Below the pieces are notes generated by a model. That model was not told where the DNA came from and searched no databases. It saw only the letters and a program-made list of their open reading frames with translations. A DNA stretch of 64,000 bases from Variovorax sp. Sphag1AA (lineage in GTDB: Bacteria > Pseudomonadota > Gammaproteobacteria > Burkholderiales > Burkholderiaceae_C): contig NZ_JACHYC010000009.1 of assembly GCF_014192575.1 (NCBI RefSeq), positions 62,001 to 126,000 of the forward strand, written 5' to 3'. The position numbers and the translations under genes were made by a program. Below are positions 32,153 through 40,692 of this stretch, in pieces (position 1 is the first letter of the stretch; every line of letters begins with the position of its first letter).

Positions 32153-33124
32153 ATGAGCAACAACGAAGCACTGATGCAGGTCCGCGTGCGGGCAGTGACC
32201 TATGAGGCCGACGGCATCCTCGGCTTCGAACTCGTTCCGATGCCGCCGCTCAAGGAGCTGCCGCTCTTCACTGCCGGTGCGCACATCGACCTGCACCTGC
32301 CGAACGGTCTGTTGCGCAGCTACTCGCTGCTCAATGCGCCCAGCGAGCGGCATCGCTATCTCATCGGCGTCAACAAGGACGCCAAGAGCCGGGGCGGTTC
32401 GCGCTACATGCACGAAGTGCTGCGCTCCGGCGAGACATTGACCATCAGCGCGCCACGCAACAACTTCCCGCTCGACGAGACATCGACGATGAATGTCTTC
32501 ATCGCAGGCGGCATTGGCATCACGCCGATCATGAGCATGATCGCGCGCAGCCAGGCACTGGGCACGCCCTGGCAGCTGCACTATGCGGCGCGCACGCGGC
32601 GCAACGCGGCCTTCCTGGATGCACTGCAGGGCTATCACAACCAGCCGAACGTCGACCTGCGGCTCAACTTCGACCAGGAGGCCGGCGGGCAGATGCTGGA
32701 CATCACGGCGATCGTGCAGTCGCTGCCGGCCGGAGCGCACGTCTATTGCTGCGGACCACTGCCCATGCTCGCGGCCTACGAGCAGGCGACCGCCGGATTG
32801 CCGCCCGGGCAGGTGCACATGGAGTACTTCGCAGCCAAGGACGCCGCTGCTACGGACGGCGGCTTCATCGTCGAGCTGGCGCGTTCCGGCAAGCAGGTGG
32901 AAGTGCGCACCGGGCAAACCATCCTCGACAGCCTGATGGCCGTCGGCATCGAACCACCGTACTCATGCCAGGAAGGCATCTGCGGCACCTGCGAGGTGCG
33001 GGTGCTCGAAGGCATTCCCGACCACCGGGACCTCGTCCTGAGCAATGCCGAGAAGGCCGCGAACGATCGGATGATGATCTGCTGCTCGGGCTGCAAGACG
33101 GCGAAGCTGGTCCTGGACCTCTGA
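32153..33124 (+). CDS. Phthalate-dioxygenase-reductase type oxidoreductase
   Basis: The 323-residue protein has the PDR/VanB order. An FMN-binding beta-barrel (RSYSLLNAPSE, about residues 55-65) is followed by an NAD-binding domain (FIAGGIGITPIMSM and CCGPLPM) and a C-terminal plant-type [2Fe-2S] ferredoxin with Cys272, 277, 280 and about 310 (PYSCQEGICGTCEVRV). It would pass electrons from NADH to the Rieske oxygenases at 28557 and 30847. Only one reductase gene is present for the two oxygenases. Confidence 0.93.
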   Translation: MSNNEALMQVRVRAVTYEADGILGFELVPMPPLKELPLFTAGAHIDLHLPNGLLRSYSLLNAPSERHRYLIGVNKDAKSRGGSRYMHEVLRSGETLTISAPRNNFPLDETSTMNVFIAGGIGITPIMSMIARSQALGTPWQLHYAARTRRNAAFLDALQGYHNQPNVDLRLNFDQEAGGQMLDITAIVQSLPAGAHVYCCGPLPMLAAYEQATAGLPPGQVHMEYFAAKDAAATDGGFIVELARSGKQVEVRTGQTILDSLMAVGIEPPYSCQEGICGTCEVRVLEGIPDHRDLVLSNAEKAANDRMMICCSGCKTAKLVLDL

Positions 33125-33159
33125 TCCACCAAACGAACACTTCAACGCAAGACCCCTCA

Positions 33160-33948
33160 ATGAGCGAACCCCTCATCACCTACGAGCTCGACGGCAACAT
33201 CGCGCTGATCGGCCTGAATCGCCCCGACAAGCGCAATGCGATCAACGATCCCCTCATCGACGAACTGCGGGCCGCCGTGCTGCGCGCGCATGACGAAGCG
33301 GACGTCGCCGTCCTCTTCGGGCACGGCAGCAACTTCTGCGCAGGCCTGGACCTGGCCGAGGCGCTGGCACGCGCGACGGGCCAGATCAAGCCGTCTCGCA
33401 AGCGGCGGCGCCACAACTGGCACGAGGTGTTCGATCTCATCGCGCGCGGTCCCATTCCCTTCGTCGCGGCCCTGCACGGCGCGGTGGTAGGCGGCGGGCT
33501 CGAACTGGCGATGTCGGCTCACTTGCGCGTGTGCGACGAGTCCGCGCTTTTCGGTCTCCCCGAGGGGCAGCGCGGCATCTTCGTGGGTGGCGGCGGCACG
33601 GTGCGCATCCAGCGCGTCGTCGGCACCACGGTCATGACGGACATGATGCTCACCGGCCGACTGCTCTCGCCCGCCGAAGGCCTGCAGGAGCATGTCGTAC
33701 GCTATGTCACGCCTGCTGGCGAAGCGTTGGCGAAGTCGAGAGAGCTTGCCGCCCGCATCGCGAAGAACAGCCTCGAAACCAACTGGATGATCATCAACGT
33801 CCTGCCGCGCGTGCAGGACCTGTCGCATGACGACGGCCTGTTCATGGAGCAGCTCAATTCGGCCCGCGCACGGCCGCCCGAGGCCGAGAAACGCCTGCGC
33901 GAATTCGTGGACGGCAAGGCCGCGAAGATCCAGGACAACCAGGGCTGA
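33160..33948 (+). CDS. Enoyl-CoA hydratase/isomerase (crotonase) family protein
   Basis: The 262-residue crotonase has the oxyanion segment NFCAGLDLAEAL, then ALHGAVVGGGLELAMSAHLR and LPEGQRGIFVGGGG. A catalytic glutamate is likely in the LPEGQ segment. It would hydrate an enoyl-CoA or, like feruloyl-CoA hydratase-lyase, cleave a side chain. The start at 33160 follows the reductase by 35 bp. It lies 5 bp before a 3-hydroxyacyl-CoA dehydrogenase gene, so together they act like a split FadB/FadJ. Confidence 0.88.
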   Translation: MSEPLITYELDGNIALIGLNRPDKRNAINDPLIDELRAAVLRAHDEADVAVLFGHGSNFCAGLDLAEALARATGQIKPSRKRRRHNWHEVFDLIARGPIPFVAALHGAVVGGGLELAMSAHLRVCDESALFGLPEGQRGIFVGGGGTVRIQRVVGTTVMTDMMLTGRLLSPAEGLQEHVVRYVTPAGEALAKSRELAARIAKNSLETNWMIINVLPRVQDLSHDDGLFMEQLNSARARPPEAEKRLREFVDGKAAKIQDNQG

Positions 33949-33953
33949 TTCAC

Positions 33954-35291
33954 ATGGGCACGACCGACCTCTTCACCGTCACTGATGCCGAGCGCGAACG
34001 CGCGCTAGCCCACGCAAGAGCCGCCACCGCCGAGGCGAGCCACATTCCCGACATCCCGGCCGATACACCGCTGCGTCCCATTCACCGGGTTGCCGTGATC
34101 GGCGCGGGCACGATGGGCGGCGGGATCGCGATGGCGCTCGCGAACATCGGCATCCCGGTCACGCTGATCGACGCCAACCAGCAGGGACTGGAGCGCGGCC
34201 TCGAGCGCGTGCGCGACAACTATGCGGGCAGCGTCGCGCGCGGCAAGCTCGACCCCGGCGAACGCGACCGACGGCTTGCGCTGATCACTTGCACGCTGCA
34301 GATGTCCGCCGTCAAGGACGCTGACCTGGTGATCGAGGCGGTGTTCGAGGACATCGGCCTCAAGCAGGACATCTTCCGGCAGCTCGACCGACTGGCGAAG
34401 CCGGGCGCCATCCTCGCGACCAACACCTCGGGCCTCGACGTCGACCAGATCGCGGCGGTGACCACACGTCCGCAGGATGTGGTCGGGGCGCATTTCTTCA
34501 GCCCTGCGCACGTGATGAAGCTGCTCGAGGTCGTTCGGGCAAAAGATACCGCGCCTGATGTGATCGCCACGTTGATGGACCTTGGCAGGCGCATGGGCAA
34601 GGTGGCGGTGCTGTCGCGCATCTATCCAGGATTCATCGGCAACGCGCTGTTCCGCAACTACACCCGCGAGGCCCACTTCCTGGTGGAAGACGGCGCGCTG
34701 CCGCACGAGGTGGATGCCGCATTGAAGAAGTTCGGCTATGCGATGGGCATCTTCGCGGTGCACGACATGGCGGGCAACGACGTTGGCTATCAGACGCGGA
34801 AAGCTCAGATGGCCACACGGCCCACCGACCGCCGATGGAACGACCTGATCCTCAAGCTGTGCGACCAGGGCCGCTTCGGGCAGAAGAGCGGCAAGGGCTG
34901 GTATCGCTACGAGAAGGGCGACCGCACGCCGCAACGCGATCCGGAACTTGAAAATTTCGTCGCCGAGGAGTCAGCCCGAATGGGCATCGAGCGCAAGACG
35001 ATGAGCGAAGACGACATCATCAAGCGCTGCCTGTACGGCATGATCAACGAAGGCGCGAAGCTGCTGGAGCAGCAGATCGCGCTGCGGCCCGGCGACATCG
35101 ACATCGTCTACCTGACGGGCTACGGCTTTCCCGCGCATCATGGCGGTCCGATGTACCTGGCCGATCGCATCGGCCTACCCAGCGTGCTGGCCGACATCCG
35201 TCGATTTCACGCGCAGGACGGCTTCTGGTGGCAACCCGCGCCGCTGCTTGTGCGGCTGGCGGAGGAGGGAAAGACCTTCGGCGATCTCTGA
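33954..35291 (+). CDS. 3-hydroxyacyl-CoA dehydrogenase (FadB/FadJ C-terminal type)
   Basis: The 445-residue protein has an NAD-binding Rossmann domain (VAVIGAGTMGGGIAMALANIG) and a first C-terminal 3HCDH domain containing the HFFSPAHVMKLLE substrate segment. A second 3HCDH domain ends in GYGFPAHHGGPMYLAD. This is the C-terminal half of FadB/FadJ without the fused hydratase. The preceding gene encodes a separate crotonase, so the two together cover hydration and oxidation of acyl-CoA. It is the last gene of the rightward arm and is convergent with the flavin hydroxylase. Confidence 0.9.
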   Translation: MGTTDLFTVTDAERERALAHARAATAEASHIPDIPADTPLRPIHRVAVIGAGTMGGGIAMALANIGIPVTLIDANQQGLERGLERVRDNYAGSVARGKLDPGERDRRLALITCTLQMSAVKDADLVIEAVFEDIGLKQDIFRQLDRLAKPGAILATNTSGLDVDQIAAVTTRPQDVVGAHFFSPAHVMKLLEVVRAKDTAPDVIATLMDLGRRMGKVAVLSRIYPGFIGNALFRNYTREAHFLVEDGALPHEVDAALKKFGYAMGIFAVHDMAGNDVGYQTRKAQMATRPTDRRWNDLILKLCDQGRFGQKSGKGWYRYEKGDRTPQRDPELENFVAEESARMGIERKTMSEDDIIKRCLYGMINEGAKLLEQQIALRPGDIDIVYLTGYGFPAHHGGPMYLADRIGLPSVLADIRRFHAQDGFWWQPAPLLVRLAEEGKTFGDL

Positions 35292-35313
35292 GCGTGGGTA
35301 CCGGCCCGTCCGT

Positions 35314-36975
35314 TCAACCACGCTCTTGTGCGGGCCGTGCTCCGCGCAGCATGTCGACGAGTGCCATGGCATCTGCCGGCGCCGAATTCGATCGCCAGGC
35401 AACGTGCTGATCGTCACGGCACAGCACGAGCTTGTGCTGATAGGCGTCCGGCACCTTCTCTCCCGACAGGTCCAGGACCCGGAGCGGTACACCGCGTGAT
35501 GCCGCAGCGGATCGAAATGCCTCGATGTCGACAGCGGGGTCGAAGCGCAGGAGCGTATAGCCGGCACCGAACGCGTCATAGAGCGATCTGCCGTCAGACA
35601 ACCAGAAGTGAGGCGTGCGACATCCCGGCACCGTCGAAGGCGTGAAGCTCCCCATCGAATACTCAGGGGGGCTCTCGCCATCGCTGGCGATGATGGGCGA
35701 CCCCACGTAGTAGTAGCCGAAATTGAGACCGGCGCAGCAGTACTGCTCCACGTTGAGGTCATAGGCCTCGCGCCCGATCCGGTCGCGAGCAGCGGCGCCT
35801 TCGGCGCTCGGCTCTTCGATGTTCGCGGGCACGGCACTTCGCGCCTTGATCATCTTGGCTGCATGGTTCATGGCGAAGTGGGAGACCTGCGCGGTGATGG
35901 GCTGCCGCTCGGCTTCATAGGCATCGAGGATCGACGCTTCGCCCCAGCCCTGGACGCGCGCAGCGAGCAACCAGGACAGGTTGAGTGCATCAGCGATCCC
36001 CGCGTTCATCCCGTAACCGGCGTAAGGCACCCAGAGATGCGATGCGTCGCCGGCGATGAATACGTTTCTGTCACGGAACCGATCGGCGACCAGACGGCGG
36101 CCGACCCAGTCTTCCTTGCTGATGACTTCGTATTCGAAATCCGGATCGACCCCGAGGATCTGTCGGATCGACCAATCGCGATCGACAGACTCGAAGTCCA
36201 GTTCGGCGGGATTCAGATGGTTGTGCACCAGCCAGGTTTCTTTGCCATCAATGGCGAAGACAGTACCGCAACGACGTGGATTGACCGAGTAGTAGCACCA
36301 GGAGGGCTTGCCGGGAAGCATGCTTCGCAGTTGCGGTGCCCGAATGAATGTCGATTGCACACGCTGGACCACCGCCGTGCCTTCCAGCTTCGATCCGATG
36401 GCCTTCCGAACCGAGGAACTTCCGCCGTCGCAGCCGACAAGAAAGCGGCAACGAATGGTCCGAGGTGTTTCGCTTTCGAGGTCGAGCGCTGTGGCTTCGA
36501 TGCCGTCTGCACCCTGTGTAAACGAGGTGAGCTGCGTGCGATTGAGCAACGTCACGCCGGGAAGGGCTGCCGTGTGCTCCAGCAATACTGGCTCCAGGTA
36601 TAGCTGGTTGATCCGATGCGGAGGCTCGGGCGTGGGCCACCACGTGTCCGGACCTTCCTTGGAGGTGTACCGCTCGCCACGCCCCGGGATCGGGATACGA
36701 GAGAGCTCCGTCCCCGTCATGCTGGTCCTGAAGGTCACGTCGTTGGGATAGTCCTCAGGCAAGCCCGTGCTGCGCAGCTTCTGCGCAACCCCCAGGCGAC
36801 GGAAGCGTTCCATCGTTCGGGCGGCAACGTGGTTGCATTTGACATTCGGCGGCTCCGCATAGGCGCGCACCTCGACGATTGCCACTTTCACGCCTCGCGA
36901 CGCAAGATCCATCGCCAGGGTCAGCCCCACCGGCCCTGCACCCACGACGAGGACGTCTGCTTCAATAGTTTCCAT
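35314..36975 (-). CDS. FAD-dependent aromatic hydroxylase (MhpA/PheA-type)
   Basis: The 553-residue flavoprotein monooxygenase has VVGAGPVGLTLAMDLASRG for FAD ADP-binding, CDGGSSSVRKAIG (DG motif) and GDASHLWVPYAGYGMNAGI (GD motif). It also has a C-terminal thioredoxin-like domain. These enzymes use NAD(P)H and O2 to hydroxylate phenols or 3-(3-hydroxyphenyl)propionate. The start was put at 36973-36975 (METIEADV), as the longer frame adds 36 arginine/serine-rich residues without homology signs. It is followed upstream, 4 bp away, by a Bug gene that is probably in the same transcript. Confidence 0.88.
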   Translation of the reverse strand: METIEADVLVVGAGPVGLTLAMDLASRGVKVAIVEVRAYAEPPNVKCNHVAARTMERFRRLGVAQKLRSTGLPEDYPNDVTFRTSMTGTELSRIPIPGRGERYTSKEGPDTWWPTPEPPHRINQLYLEPVLLEHTAALPGVTLLNRTQLTSFTQGADGIEATALDLESETPRTIRCRFLVGCDGGSSSVRKAIGSKLEGTAVVQRVQSTFIRAPQLRSMLPGKPSWCYYSVNPRRCGTVFAIDGKETWLVHNHLNPAELDFESVDRDWSIRQILGVDPDFEYEVISKEDWVGRRLVADRFRDRNVFIAGDASHLWVPYAGYGMNAGIADALNLSWLLAARVQGWGEASILDAYEAERQPITAQVSHFAMNHAAKMIKARSAVPANIEEPSAEGAAARDRIGREAYDLNVEQYCCAGLNFGYYYVGSPIIASDGESPPEYSMGSFTPSTVPGCRTPHFWLSDGRSLYDAFGAGYTLLRFDPAVDIEAFRSAAASRGVPLRVLDLSGEKVPDAYQHKLVLCRDDQHVAWRSNSAPADAMALVDMLRGARPAQERG

Positions 36976-36979
36976 TTGA

Positions 36980-37960
36980 TCAATCGAGCTTGATGTTGCT
37001 TTGCTTGATAACCTTCGCCCACTTGGCCGTCTCCGAAGCGATGAACGAGCCCATGGCCTCCGGTGAACTCGGAGTGGGTTCAACGCCGAGATTGCGCATG
37101 TTTGCCTGGATCGTCGGGTCGGTCAGCGCGTCGGAGAGCGCGGCGTTGATGCGGGCGATAGCAACGGCGGGCGTCCCGGCGGGTGCAACGACACCGAACC
37201 ACCCAGTGGAGTCGTAGCCGGTCAGGCCCGCCTCCGACATCGTGGGGACCTCCGGCAGTTGCGGCAGGCGCTTCGGGCTGGTCACAGCGTAGGCGGTGAG
37301 CTTGCCGGCCTTGATTTGTTGCAGCGCCGAAGGCAGGTCGACCATCGCAAGCGTCACTTGCCCGCTGATCGCATCGAGTGCCGCAGGGCCAGAGCCCTTG
37401 TACGGAATCTCCACCAACTTGATGCCCGCCATCTGGCCTAGGAGCGCGGTCGACAAGTGCATGGCGGTCCCATTCCCGCCGTGCGCGATCGTGAGCTCTC
37501 CAGGCCTGCGCTTTGCCGTGTCAATGAGATCCTTCAGCGTCTTCGCAGGGAAGGACGGGCTTCCCACCAGGACGAATGGAATCGAGGCAAGCATGCTGAC
37601 CGGCCGTAGGTCCTTCTGGACATCGAAAGGCATCTGTGGGTAGAGGCTGCTATTGACCGACAACGCCCCCGCCGCGACCACGCCCATCGTGTAGCCATCG
37701 GGCACCGCCTTTGCGACCATGCTCGTTCCGATGTTTCCGCCGGCGCCGGGTCGGTTGTCGACGATCACTGGCTGTCCGAGCGTCTCGTTCAGCCGCGGCA
37801 CGAGCATGCGCACGACAGCGTCGGAACTGCCACCTGGTGGGAAGGTCACCACCATGCGGACGGGCTGCCGGGGAAACTTCTCCGCAGTCGATTGACCCCA
37901 CGCGGCCGCCGCGACGATCGCAGCAAGAACCGCAGCAAACATGCGAGTTGACGTTCTCAT
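36980..37960 (-). CDS. Bug/TctC-family periplasmic solute-binding protein
   Basis: The 326-residue protein has a signal peptide ending near AAAAWGQS. The Bug core is MVVTFPPGGSSDAVVRMLVP, DNRPGAGGNIGTSMVAKA and IAHGGNGTAMHLS. It probably supplies substrate to the adjacent flavin hydroxylase. A LysR gene is divergent, 85 bp away. It is the third complete Bug gene of the window and none has a tctAB partner here. Confidence 0.9.
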   Translation of the reverse strand: MRTSTRMFAAVLAAIVAAAAWGQSTAEKFPRQPVRMVVTFPPGGSSDAVVRMLVPRLNETLGQPVIVDNRPGAGGNIGTSMVAKAVPDGYTMGVVAAGALSVNSSLYPQMPFDVQKDLRPVSMLASIPFVLVGSPSFPAKTLKDLIDTAKRRPGELTIAHGGNGTAMHLSTALLGQMAGIKLVEIPYKGSGPAALDAISGQVTLAMVDLPSALQQIKAGKLTAYAVTSPKRLPQLPEVPTMSEAGLTGYDSTGWFGVVAPAGTPAVAIARINAALSDALTDPTIQANMRNLGVEPTPSSPEAMGSFIASETAKWAKVIKQSNIKLD

Positions 37961-38045
37961 CAGGTGTCTCCTTTTGAACCGGATTGCACACCGCGGCGAT
38001 TCTTAAGTAAATCGAAATTAAATGAACCAGATATCATGAATTCAT

Positions 38046-38957
38046 ATGAATCAACGCCTCAAGTTCAGCCCGAGCATCCGGCAGCTCCGGGCTTTTCACT
38101 CGGTGTTCCATCTCGGAAAGCTCAGCGCCGCTGCCGAGCAGCTTTCGCTCACCCAATCCGCAGTCAGCGTCTTGATTCGTCAGCTCGAGGAGGGGCTGGG
38201 CACCCGACTCTTTGACCGGACCACTCGATCGCTTCGCGCCACCCAGGCCGCGAACGAGGTGATCTCGATCGCCGAACGAGTGCTTCGCGACGTCGACTCG
38301 CTAGGGGCTGGTCTGCGGGATCTCGGACAGCTCCGGCGCGGACGGGTGTCGCTCGCCATCACGCCCACCCTCGGCGAGATCCTGCTTCCCGCGGTGGTGC
38401 GGCGCTTCGGCAAACTGCATCCGGAGATTCGCGTCGTGGTGGACGACTGCGCCCCGGACCAGTTCGTCTCGCGCATCGTGGGCGAGCACGTTGATTTCGG
38501 TATCGGCGCGCCGGAGCGAGCGGCAGCCGACGTCGACACGGAGCGGATCATGACCGACACCCTGGCCCTCGTCTGCCGCAAGGACGATCCGCTGGCAGCG
38601 CGAGCGCGCATCCGGTGGGCAAACCTCGAGGGCGTTCCGGTGATCACCGTCAGGCCGGGATACGGAATCCGTCAGATGATCGACGGCGCGGCGGCGCAAG
38701 CGGGCGTCATGCTCGATGTCCCGAACGAGGTGACGTTCTATTCAACTGCCTTGTGGATGACCCAGGCCGGCGCCGGCCCCTCGATCATGCCGACGGCATA
38801 CGCCCAGGCGTCGCGGCACAAGGACCTGCTGGTGAGACGTCTGCACGACCCTGTGATTTCAAGAGACATTTCCCTGGTCACCAAGCGCGGCCGGTCATTG
38901 TCGCCAGCTGCAGCGGCGCTCGCCGCGGCAATCAGGTCCGAGTTGGGCAAGCCATGA
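38046..38957 (+). CDS. LysR-family transcriptional regulator
   Basis: The 303-residue protein has the HTH SAAAEQLSLTQSAVSVLIRQ (residues about 29-48) and a PBP2-type effector domain (VSLAITPTLGEILLPAVV, NEVTFYSTALWMTQAG). It is divergent from the Bug-hydroxylase pair at 37960-35314 and probably controls it. A 10-bp palindrome, ATGAATTCAT (38036-38045), abuts its ATG and could be an autoregulatory site. No Shine-Dalgarno sequence is seen there. Its 3' end overlaps the convergent LysR gene by 26 bp. Confidence 0.9.
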   Translation: MNQRLKFSPSIRQLRAFHSVFHLGKLSAAAEQLSLTQSAVSVLIRQLEEGLGTRLFDRTTRSLRATQAANEVISIAERVLRDVDSLGAGLRDLGQLRRGRVSLAITPTLGEILLPAVVRRFGKLHPEIRVVVDDCAPDQFVSRIVGEHVDFGIGAPERAAADVDTERIMTDTLALVCRKDDPLAARARIRWANLEGVPVITVRPGYGIRQMIDGAAAQAGVMLDVPNEVTFYSTALWMTQAGAGPSIMPTAYAQASRHKDLLVRRLHDPVISRDISLVTKRGRSLSPAAAALAAAIRSELGKP

Positions 38958-39864
38958 GGGACTTCTCCGCCTGCGCAAGCCCCGAAAGAAATTCACGCAC
39001 GATCCCGAGTGCAGGAGCTTCTGTCCTGCCTTCGAGCGTGATGAAGGCGAACTGGGCGCTCAGGTCGGCGGAGGGCTCCAGCGCCAATTCGACAAGCTCG
39101 CCGCTGTCGAGCAACCGACGCGTCGTCGCGAGCACGCCGAGGAAGATGGCGTCGGTGCTGCGCACTGCTTCAATCAACGCGCCGATCTCGTCGCTGGTGA
39201 CATGCAGCCATCGCTGCGGATTCGCGCCGCTGCCGTAGCGCTCGACGAGAAGGCGCGCGATGTCATCGCTCACGCCAGTCGAGATCACGGGATAGCGCCG
39301 CAGGTCTGCAAGGCGCAGCTTGCGTCGCTTCAGCAGCGGATGCCCACGCCGGCAGACGAAGCCTGAGCGCATGGTCGGCAGCACCTCGATGCGCAAGTCC
39401 TCGCGCGGAACCACGGCGCGGTAGGTCACGACCATTGCGTCGAGCGCGCGCGACCGCAGCGCGGCGCCGTGCACATCGGCCGACCCGCTGCGCAGTTGCA
39501 GTCCCACGCGCGGCTGGTGGCGCAGCATGTGAATCAGCAGTGGGGACGAGAACACCGCGCTGGGCGCCCCGCCGAGCCCGATGTGCAACGTTCCAGTCGC
39601 GCCCTCGGTCAGAAGTACCGCGCTGCGGCGCATCTCGTGCGCCTCCATGGAGATGCGCTTCGCACGTTCGAGAACCACCGCGCCGAACGGCGTGAGCTCG
39701 TTGCGCTTGCCGATCTGGTCGACAAGCGGGAGGCCAAGCTCCTGCTCGAGCATCTGGATGCTCCGACTCAATGCCGGCTGGGTGAGATGCACTTTCTCCG
39801 AAGCGCGACTGAAGGTGCAGGTCTCCGCCAAGGCAAGCAGGTGGTCGAGTTGTTGAAGGTTCAT
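38932..39864 (-). CDS. LysR-family transcriptional regulator
   Basis: The 310-residue protein has the HTH LALAETCTFSRASEKVHLTQ and PALSRSIQMLEQELGLPL near its N-terminus. An effector domain follows (HIGLGGAPSAVFSSPLLI, ISTGVSDDIARLLVERYG). The ATG at 39862-39864 overlaps the stop of a Bug remnant as ATGA; an upstream ATG at 39885 is the alternative. It reads convergently with the LysR gene at 38046. Its target may have been the now broken Bug gene or an operon lost by rearrangement. Confidence 0.9.
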   Translation of the reverse strand: MNLQQLDHLLALAETCTFSRASEKVHLTQPALSRSIQMLEQELGLPLVDQIGKRNELTPFGAVVLERAKRISMEAHEMRRSAVLLTEGATGTLHIGLGGAPSAVFSSPLLIHMLRHQPRVGLQLRSGSADVHGAALRSRALDAMVVTYRAVVPREDLRIEVLPTMRSGFVCRRGHPLLKRRKLRLADLRRYPVISTGVSDDIARLLVERYGSGANPQRWLHVTSDEIGALIEAVRSTDAIFLGVLATTRRLLDSGELVELALEPSADLSAQFAFITLEGRTEAPALGIVREFLSGLAQAEKSLMACPTRT

Positions 39865-40088
39865 GAGGCGTGACGGCCGGAGCATGAGGGATCACCCAGG
39901 ATCTCGCCGAGCTTCTTGCCCAGCACGCGTGCGGTTGCGTCAAGACTGCCGCCGGCGGCGAACGCGCTCGAAGTGCCCATGCAGACGAACGCCGAAATCA
40001 GCAGCGAGGAAAACGCGCGCCGGCCGAGCTTGGGTGCTTGAAAGGTGGAGCGGGCGCGACGCGCCAGCCCGACGATGGTCGGGATCAT
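39861..40088 (-). pseudogene. Truncated Bug/TctC gene (signal peptide fused to first core segment)
   Basis: The 75-residue frame has a good ribosome-binding region (AAGGGGACAAGCA), a signal peptide (FSSLLISAFVCMGTSSAFAA) and then GGSLDATARVLGKKLGEI, which matches the first core helix of Bug proteins (PPGGSTDATARVLA-type). About 15-20 residues between signal and helix are missing, and everything after LGDP is lost. It ends by overlapping the LysR ATG. I read it as the deleted remnant of a binding-protein gene; as a short secreted peptide it would be unlike the family. Confidence 0.6.
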
Positions 40089-40120
40089 TGCTTGTCCCCT
40101 TGAGGATTGACTGTCTGTGA

Positions 40121-40420
40121 ATCGGTTCAGGTGCTCAGACAGTGGCCTCGACTTTCAAGATGACCGAGCGCACGCTGCGAAGGCGCCTCGCTGGCGAAGG
40201 CACGTCCTACTCGAACATTGCCGATCAGGTCCGCCACGCCATGGCGACCCATCACCTGCAGCGGCCGGGCGCCAGCGTCGAGCAGATTGCACTCATCACG
40301 GGGTTTTCGGACTCTGCCAACTTCAGGCGCGCTTTCGTGCGCTGGACCGGCATGACGCCTGCGCAATTCCGCAGGCAACAGCTGGAGCGGCGCATGCATT
40401 CGCCGCTCCCGAGTGCGTAG
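40121..40420 (+). pseudogene. AraC-family regulator fragment (C-terminal HTH only)
   Basis: The frame opens after a TGA at 40118-40120 and contains only the two HTH motifs of an AraC protein: FKMTERTLRRRLAGEGTSYS and EQIALITGFSDSANFRRAFV, then WTGMTPAQFRR. The N-terminal sensor domain is gone. A GTG at 40142 could start a 92-residue protein. Position between a broken Bug gene and a UvrA fragment marks a rearranged segment. Confidence 0.65.
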
Positions 40421-40468
40421 GATGTCGGCTCAGCCGTTCTGCTTCGACGGGGTCGACTCTCCGGAGCG

Positions 40469-40660
40469 ACCTCCGAGCCGACCACGGGGCTGCATCCCGC
40501 CGACGTCGACAAGTTGATGACTCAACTCCAGGGACTCGTGCAGTCTGGCAATACCGCCGTCGTTGTCGAACATGAGATGCGAGTCGTCGCTTCGTGCTAC
40601 TGGATCATCGACATGGGTCCGGGCCCCGGAGACAAGGGCGGAACGATCGTGGCGATACGA
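40469..40660 (+). pseudogene. UvrA-like ATPase fragment
   Basis: In one plus-strand frame the sequence reads EPTTGLHPADVDKLMTQLQ, then NTAVVVEHEMRVVASCYW and IDMGPGPGDKGG. This is the second ABC domain of UvrA or a UvrA paralogue (D-loop to the GDxGG end). The Walker B aspartate before EPTTGLH is lost and there is no start codon upstream of the motif. The rest of the about 900-residue protein is missing. It is a remnant, not a gene. Confidence 0.7.
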
Positions 40661-40692
40661 AGTCGCTTGCCTCCACCGAGACGCTTCAGCGT

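Noticed and set aside
40117..40575. 152-residue plus-strand frame overlapping the AraC and UvrA remnants
   Set aside because: It is out of frame with both recognisable fragments and has no family features.
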